A DNA stretch of 40,042 bases from an uncultured Verrucomicrobiota bacterium (GTDB lineage: Bacteria; Verrucomicrobiota; Verrucomicrobiia; Opitutales; Opitutaceae): contig CAIVJE010000165.1 in assembly GCA_903906135.1 (NCBI GenBank), positions 1 through 40,042 on the forward strand, written 5' to 3'. The notes below the pieces were generated by a model. It did not search any database. It saw only the letters and a list, made by a program, of their open reading frames with translations, and was not told the DNA's origin. Shown here in pieces: positions 34,696 through 40,042 of the stretch (position 1 is its first letter; each line of letters begins with the position of its first letter). The position numbers and the translations under genes are program-made.

Positions 34696-35622
34696 ATGCG
34701 CATTCTCATCACCGGTGGAGCGGGATTTTTAGGTAGTCATCTTTGCGACAAACTTCTCGCGCAAAAACACGAGATCGTCTGTCTCGATAATCTTTTCACG
34801 GGCAGTAAGGCTAATATCGCGCACTTACTGGATCACCCCCGCTTTGAATTTGTGCGGCACGATGTGATTGATCCGTTTAAGTACGAGGTGGATCAGATCT
34901 ACAATCTCGCCTGCCCAGCTTCGCCGCCACATTATCAATTCAATCCGATTAAGACGACCAAGACTTCGGTGATGGGGGCAATTAACTGCCTCGGTCTGGC
35001 CAAGCGGGTGAAGGCCCGGGTCTTTCAGGCGAGTACCTCTGAGGTTTATGGTGATCCTTCGGTGCATCCCCAGCCCGAGTCCTATTGGGGCAATGTTAAT
35101 CCCATCGGGCGGCGCTCATGCTATGATGAGGGTAAACGTTGTGCGGAAACGCTCTTCTTTGACTATCACCGAGAAAACAAGGTCGATATCCGAGTGGTTC
35201 GTATTTTTAACACCTACGGCCCGCGGATGCATCCGAATGATGGCCGAGTCGTTTCCAATTTTATCGTCCAAGCGCTTAAGGGTGAAAATATCACCGTCTA
35301 TGGTGATGGGCAGCAGACCCGTTCCTTTTGCTATGTGGATGATTTGCTTGAGGGCTTCGTGCGCTTAATGGAGCAGACGGACACGGTCGGTCCGGTCAAT
35401 CTAGGCAACCCTGGAGAATTCACGATGCTCGAGTTGGCCGAGCAGGTGCTTAAGCTGACGAAGAGTAAGTCAAAGATCATCCATAAAGCGCTCCCCCCCG
35501 ATGATCCTAAGCAGCGTCGGCCTGATATTACCCTCGCGAAAAAATATCTTAAATGGGAGCCCAAGGTGCCGCTCGCGCAAGGGCTCAAGCTGACGATCGA
35601 TTATTTTAAGACAAAGATTTGA
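34696..35622 (+). CDS. UDP-glucuronate decarboxylase (UDP-xylose synthase)
   Basis: This short-chain dehydrogenase-type enzyme converts UDP-glucuronate to UDP-xylose for envelope polysaccharides. The 308-residue product has the NAD-binding GGAGFLGSH at 7-15, the UXS-specific [13 protein letters not shown] at 69-81, Glu116 in STSEVYG, and the YxxxK pair Tyr143/Lys147 in [29 protein letters not shown] also fits UXS. Length is typical of the soluble, untethered form. No glycosyltransferase gene is beside it. The ATG follows TTATT without a Shine-Dalgarno. Confidence 0.93.
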   Translation: MRILITGGAGFLGSHLCDKLLAQKHEIVCLDNLFTGSKANIAHLLDHPRFEFVRHDVIDPFKYEVDQIYNLACPASPPHYQFNPIKTTKTSVMGAINCLGLAKRVKARVFQASTSEVYGDPSVHPQPESYWGNVNPIGRRSCYDEGKRCAETLFFDYHRENKVDIRVVRIFNTYGPRMHPNDGRVVSNFIVQALKGENITVYGDGQQTRSFCYVDDLLEGFVRLMEQTDTVGPVNLGNPGEFTMLELAEQVLKLTKSKSKIIHKALPPDDPKQRRPDITLAKKYLKWEPKVPLAQGLKLTIDYFKTKI

Positions 35623-35750
35623 GCAGGGCCGGATGCAGGGAAGCCGCTATTTGCTAAATTTTTGATTCGAAGTGGTTTGCGGCAGGGGCTAAGTGCACGA
35701 TTTGTCATTTGCCAACCTGCCGTTGGCGGCTAACGATTGTACCTCTTTTC

Positions 35751-38735
35751 ATGCTAAGCTTCATTCTCAAGAAATTCTCGGGCCGTCACCATCGCAAGTA
35801 CGTTGAAAAATGCCGCCCGGTCGTCGCGCGCATCAACGAATTCGAGCTGCAATATCAGCAGCTCACCGATGAGCAGCTCCAAGCTAAGACCACGGAATTT
35901 CAGGCCCGGGTTCAGCAGGGGGAGACCCTTGATCAAATTCTCCCGGAAGCTTTTGCCACTGTTAAAAATGCCGCTCGTCGGCTTTGTGGGCGTAAGCTGC
36001 TCGTATGTGATCATGAGCTCACTTGGGACATGGTGCATTTTGATGTACAGTTAATCGGTGGGATTACGCTGCACGAAGGGCGGATCGCGGAAATGGCCAC
36101 TGGCGAGGGCAAGACGTTGGTCGCGACCCTGCCACTCTATCTTAATGCGCTGACGGGGAAAAATGCACAACTGGTGACGGTTAATGATTACTTGGCGCGC
36201 CGCGACTCTGAGTGGATGGGGCATTTGTATAATTTTTTGGGTATCACGGTCGGATGCATCCAGCAATCAATGCACTCCGAGAGTCGGCGGGAGATGTATA
36301 ACCGCGGCATTACCTATGGAACCGCTTCTGAGTTTGGGTTCGATTACCTGCGCGATAACGGCATGGCCACGCGCAAGGAAGATCAGGTGCAGCGCGATCA
36401 TTTCTACTGCATCGTCGACGAAATTGACTCCATCCTCGTCGATGAGGCGCGCACGCCCCTCATTATTTCAGGGCCCGCGCCGATTGAGCGCGAACAGCCG
36501 TTTACCCGGTTGCGGCCCGGCGTGGAAGAGTTGGTCAGTGCCCAATTGCGGCAGATCAATAATCTCGTCAAGGAAGCGGGCGATGTTCTCGCCAAAGCTG
36601 AGACAACCTCCGAGCAGCGGCAAGATGCGGCGATGAAAATGCTCCAGGTTAAATTGGGTATGCCGAAGAATAAGCAGCTACTCCGGCTCCAGGAAAATCC
36701 AGAATGGCGTAAGCTCCTCGATAAAACCGACGTCGAGATGCACAGTGATTTTAACAAGGACGAGCTCTACAAGTACAAGGAGCAGCTATTTTTCACCATC
36801 GACGAAAAAAATCACCAAGCAGATTTGACCGAAGTGGGACGTACTCAGTTGCGGCCAAACGATCGTGACGCGTTTGTGCTCCCAGATCTTGCGACGATCT
36901 TTATCGATATTGAAAAGGATGCGACGCAGACGCCTGAGCAGAAAGAGCAGGCTAAACGGGCGGCCCAGCAGCGCTATGAGGTAGTCTCAGAGGATATTCA
37001 TGCGCTATCGCAATTGCTGCGGGCCTATTCGCTCTACGAGCGCGACGTCGAGTATGTCGTGCAGGATGGTAAGGTCGTGATCGTCGATGAAAACACCGGA
37101 CGCATTATGACGGGGCGGCGCTGGTCCGATGGTTTGCACCAGGCGGTCGAAGCAAAGGAAAATGTTAATATTGAGCGTGAGACGCGGACGTACGCGACAG
37201 TAACGATTCAGAATTATTTCCGGATGTACGAAAAGCTCGCGGGTATGACGGGTACCGCCGAGACGGAAGCGACGGAGTTTAGCGAAATTTATCAACTGTC
37301 AGTTACGCAAATTCCCACGAATCAGCCGTGCATCCGCATTGATCGGAACGATTCTATTTTTAAGACCCGGCGCGATAAGTATGCCGCGGTCGTGAAGCAA
37401 ATTCAGGAAGCGCAAACGCGTGGTCAGCCCGTGCTTGTGGGCACGGTGACCGTGGAGCAATCCGAGGTCTTGAGTCGTATGCTCAAGCGCGCTGGCGTCA
37501 TTCATACGGTGCTCAATGCTAAATTTCACCAACAGGAAGCCGAGATTGTGACCCGGGCTGGTCATAAGGGTTCGGTCACGATTGCCACTAATATGGCCGG
37601 TCGCGGCACCGATATTAAGCTGGGTGAAGGCGTGCGCGAATTAGGCGGACTCTTTGTGGTGGGCACGGAGCGCCATGAATCTCGCCGCATTGACCGGCAA
37701 TTACGCGGTCGTTGCTCTCGGCAGGGCGATCCTGGGGCGACTAAGTTTTTCCTCTCGCTGGAAGACGATCTCATGCGGCTTTTCCTACAAGGGAACATTG
37801 CTTCGCGCATTATGGAAGGGGCCATGGCGGAAGGCGAAGAGTTGGAGCATTCATTGCTCAATCGATCGATTGAGTCGGCGCAGAAAAAAGTAGAGCAGCA
37901 GAATTTTTCTCAGCGTAAGCGTTTGTTGCAATATGATGATGTGCTCAACAAGCAGCGCGAAGTAATTTACGGGATTCGCAACGGGGCGTTGCACAGTGAT
38001 CGCCCGAAGGATGTTATTTTTGAGATGATTGAGGAAGAGTTGGCCGCGCGGTTAGAAGCGGCTGGCTTCGGGGAGAAAGGTGGTGCGACGGTGGCCAATA
38101 TTGAAAGCCTCATTGGTTGGCTGAACTCTCATTTCCCCGTCAGCGCCAAGGTCACCGAAATCTCTGAGCGCGCTGATTTTGATGATTTGCTCAAGCAATT
38201 GGTCGAGCGCATCAGCAAAGCCTATGCGCTGAAAGAATCGGTCGAGGATGGGGCGGCCTTGGGGGGCTTGGAGCGCTACATTGTGATCAACGCCATTGAC
38301 CATCACTGGCAGGAGCACTTGACCGAGATGGAGGAGTTGCGTCGCTCGATCGGTCTGCGCAGTTATGGGCAAAAAGATCCGCTGTCAGAATATAAAGGCG
38401 AAGCTTTCCGTTTCTTTGAAGAGTTGATGAACAATGTTCGTCTCCAGATTTGCACGAGTCTTTTTCGGTCGGCTACTAATCGAGACGCCTTCGAAAATCT
38501 TTTTTCGATTCTCTCGCGTTCGGCGCGTTTACAAGGTCCGGCTTCAGCCCCCACCGCTCTTAATTCGGCGGTCCTAGCGGATGCGAACCCGGCGGGTGCC
38601 AGTGCCGCGCCCGCTGAGAATGAAGTGAAACTTCCTTCCGTCACAATTCGCCGCGATACGCCCAAGGTCGGGCGTAATGATCCGTGTCCGTGTGGTAGCG
38701 GGAAAAAGTACAAGAATTGTCACGGGGCCGCCTAA
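35751..38735 (+). CDS. secA: Preprotein translocase ATPase SecA
   Basis: SecA drives preproteins through SecYEG. From the ATG at 35751 the product is 994 residues; a TTG at 35709 would add 14 unlikely ones. The Walker [10 protein letters not shown] contains Lys121, and [21 protein letters not shown] is the Walker B/DEAD region. A later helicase motif reads [12 protein letters not shown], and the scaffold and arm regions follow. The C-terminal zinc motif [14 protein letters not shown] is intact, suggesting SecB or ribosome contact. It is about 90 residues longer than E. coli SecA, largely through an insertion after the DEAD motif within the preprotein-binding region (about 235-335). lnt follows after five bases. 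Confidence 0.97.
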   Translation: MLSFILKKFSGRHHRKYVEKCRPVVARINEFELQYQQLTDEQLQAKTTEFQARVQQGETLDQILPEAFATVKNAARRLCGRKLLVCDHELTWDMVHFDVQLIGGITLHEGRIAEMATGEGKTLVATLPLYLNALTGKNAQLVTVNDYLARRDSEWMGHLYNFLGITVGCIQQSMHSESRREMYNRGITYGTASEFGFDYLRDNGMATRKEDQVQRDHFYCIVDEIDSILVDEARTPLIISGPAPIEREQPFTRLRPGVEELVSAQLRQINNLVKEAGDVLAKAETTSEQRQDAAMKMLQVKLGMPKNKQLLRLQENPEWRKLLDKTDVEMHSDFNKDELYKYKEQLFFTIDEKNHQADLTEVGRTQLRPNDRDAFVLPDLATIFIDIEKDATQTPEQKEQAKRAAQQRYEVVSEDIHALSQLLRAYSLYERDVEYVVQDGKVVIVDENTGRIMTGRRWSDGLHQAVEAKENVNIERETRTYATVTIQNYFRMYEKLAGMTGTAETEATEFSEIYQLSVTQIPTNQPCIRIDRNDSIFKTRRDKYAAVVKQIQEAQTRGQPVLVGTVTVEQSEVLSRMLKRAGVIHTVLNAKFHQQEAEIVTRAGHKGSVTIATNMAGRGTDIKLGEGVRELGGLFVVGTERHESRRIDRQLRGRCSRQGDPGATKFFLSLEDDLMRLFLQGNIASRIMEGAMAEGEELEHSLLNRSIESAQKKVEQQNFSQRKRLLQYDDVLNKQREVIYGIRNGALHSDRPKDVIFEMIEEELAARLEAAGFGEKGGATVANIESLIGWLNSHFPVSAKVTEISERADFDDLLKQLVERISKAYALKESVEDGAALGGLERYIVINAIDHHWQEHLTEMEELRRSIGLRSYGQKDPLSEYKGEAFRFFEELMNNVRLQICTSLFRSATNRDAFENLFSILSRSARLQGPASAPTALNSAVLADANPAGASAAPAENEVKLPSVTIRRDTPKVGRNDPCPCGSGKKYKNCHGAA

Positions 38736-38740
38736 GTCCC

Positions 38741-40042
38741 ATGACGGCTGAGCCGATTCTCGCGCTTGATCCTTATGAGCCTAGGCTAACGCTATGGCAG
38801 CGGCGGCCGCATTTGGGTTGGGGTTTGGCGGTATTTGGGCTCACGGCATTTTTAACTTTTGCGGCTTTCCCCCCGCTTAATATTGGCGATGCCGGCTATG
38901 CATTCGCTCTCCCCGCCGTCTTGTGGGCTTACCGCCGTCCGCCTTTTTGGATTTACGCCGGGACCGTGCTGGGCGCACAGGTGGTGGCGTGGGTGGCGCT
39001 GCTGGGCTGGCTGCGGCATGTCACGTTACTGGGGCCGTTTTTGTTGGGATCTTTCGTCGGACTTTTAATTGGGAGTTGGTATTTGGCCGTATGGTGGGTG
39101 GTCCCGCGGTTGCGCGGTCACCAAGCCGTCGTACGCATCAGCGCTTTGTTAGGTTTGGCGGCACTGTGGGTTATGCTGGAGTGGTTGCGCACCGTGATTT
39201 TTGGAGGTTTTCCTTGGCTGACGCTCGCGGCTAGTCAGTGGCAGCGGCCGCTGGTGCTGCAGAGTGCGGCTTATGCCGGAGCGTGGTCGGTCTCCTTTAT
39301 CTTAATTTATTTCAACCTCGCTGGCGCGGCCTATGCGCATCGCATTTTCTACGAGGGATTCTCTGGCCTGCGGAAACGTAGTCCAGAGTTCATGGTCGCT
39401 TTGATGTTGTTGGTGTCGGCCTCGTTTCCCTTTTTGGCCGAGACGATGGGGGTACAGCGGCAAAAATTGGCCCGGATTACTCTGGTGCAACCCGGCATTC
39501 CACAAAATGAAAAATGGGATAGCGCTCGTGCGCAGGAGGTCTTGCAGACGATCGAACAAGTTACGTTTGAGGCCCAGAAGGGGGGGCGCGGTGATTTTAT
39601 ACTCTGGCCGGAGTCGGTGGTCCCATGGCCGCTGTTTCGTGATGCGAATGTTGAGCCATGGTTGGCCTCTGTGGCTAAGCGGGCGGGGCGGCCTTTACTC
39701 GTCGGCACGGTGTACACCGCGCTGGGCTCAGCGTCGGAGCCCGTTTCGTGGTATAACGGGGCCTTCGTGGTCGAGCCCTTGGCAGGTGTGGCGCGGGAAG
39801 GTTATGCGAAGCGCAAGTTGGTGCCCTTTGGAGAATATATTCCGCTGCGACCGGTCTTGGGTTGGCTGGATAAATTAGTTCCGATTGGGGGCGATTTTCA
39901 GCGCGGTACTGAGGCGCGACCCTTGCTGGTGCCGATGAGATCGGGTCAGGTGCGGGTGGGTGTGCTGATTTGCTACGAGGATATTTTTCCGGAGTTCGCC
40001 CGCGAGAGTACTTTAGCGGGCGCCGAAATGTTAGCTGTGTTG
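38741..40042 (+). CDS. lnt: Apolipoprotein N-acyltransferase, 3' end beyond the window
   Basis: Lnt adds the third acyl chain to lipoproteins in the inner membrane. The frame stays open for 434 codons from the ATG at 38741, preceded by CCC, to the window end. Hydrophobic segments fill the first 235 residues, with the family block EWLRTVIFGGFPWLTLA. The nitrilase-like domain shows all three catalytic residues: Glu291 in WPESVVP, Lys357 in YAKRKLVPFGEY and Cys411 in ICYEDIFPE, spaced as in E. coli. It is probably co-transcribed with secA. Some 80-100 residues are likely missing. Confidence 0.95.
   Translation, partial: MTAEPILALDPYEPRLTLWQRRPHLGWGLAVFGLTAFLTFAAFPPLNIGDAGYAFALPAVLWAYRRPPFWIYAGTVLGAQVVAWVALLGWLRHVTLLGPFLLGSFVGLLIGSWYLAVWWVVPRLRGHQAVVRISALLGLAALWVMLEWLRTVIFGGFPWLTLAASQWQRPLVLQSAAYAGAWSVSFILIYFNLAGAAYAHRIFYEGFSGLRKRSPEFMVALMLLVSASFPFLAETMGVQRQKLARITLVQPGIPQNEKWDSARAQEVLQTIEQVTFEAQKGGRGDFILWPESVVPWPLFRDANVEPWLASVAKRAGRPLLVGTVYTALGSASEPVSWYNGAFVVEPLAGVAREGYAKRKLVPFGEYIPLRPVLGWLDKLVPIGGDFQRGTEARPLLVPMRSGQVRVGVLICYEDIFPEFARESTLAGAEMLAVL

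Noticed and set aside
34592-34732. 46-codon plus-strand frame before and into the UDP-xylose synthase gene
   Set aside because: It overlaps the clear start of that gene in another frame, has no ribosome-binding site, and reads as low-quality sequence.
38363-38713. Minus-strand frame of 116 codons at the 3' end of secA
   Set aside because: Opposite the conserved SecA C-terminus, whose zinc motif is intact on the plus strand.

Overview
The window looks like a chromosomal segment of a Gram-negative bacterium. Apolipoprotein N-acyltransferase, a periplasmic-glucan phosphoglycerol transferase and a hexameric-type citrate synthase all point to a two-membrane cell. I infer phylum Verrucomicrobiota, probably class Opitutia. 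The grounds are a fused str-S10-spc-alpha ribosomal cluster with no tuf, rpmD, infA or rpmJ, unusual tails on several ribosomal proteins, and general protein resemblance. No search could be run, so the taxonomy is inference. I see no insertion sequences, prophage, CRISPR array, tRNA or rRNA.

Bases 1-18464 form one co-directional cluster: 'rpsL-rpsG-fusA-rpsJ-rplC-rplD-rplW-rplB-rpsS-rplV-rpsC-rplP-rpmC-rpsQ-rplN-rplX-rplE-rpsN-rpsH-rplF-rplR-rpsE-rplO-secY-(adk-like)-map-rpsM-rpsK-rpsD-rpoA-rplQ. A hairpin plus T-run at 18431-18459 ends it. The gene between secY and map sits where adenylate kinase normally lies. It keeps the adenylate kinase framework but has lost the P-loop lysine, both AMP-binding arginines and most of the LID. 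It looks like a retained pseudoenzyme and is the most interesting item here. Most start codons in this cluster are preceded by C or CC and lack a clear Shine-Dalgarno sequence.

Bases 18465-29263 hold housekeeping genes, mostly on +: a small membrane-anchored zinc-ribbon protein, guaA, a shortened LolA-like exported protein, gltA, a VC0807-family membrane protein on -, then pdxJ-acpS-nnr-dprA and a secreted S9 peptidase.

Bases 29298-31201 are a compact minus-strand operon: trpG/pabA, nrdR, an unidentified 158-residue protein coupled to nrdR by an ATGA overlap, and a HIT hydrolase. It diverges from tgt, whose product lacks two of the four usual zinc ligands. tgt converges with opgB on -.

Bases 34346-34695 are the only gene-free stretch above 300 bases. 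After it come a UDP-glucuronate decarboxylase (UDP-xylose synthase), secA and the first 434 codons of lnt, which runs off the window end. Together with secY, secA and lnt give the window most of a protein export and lipoprotein maturation route.
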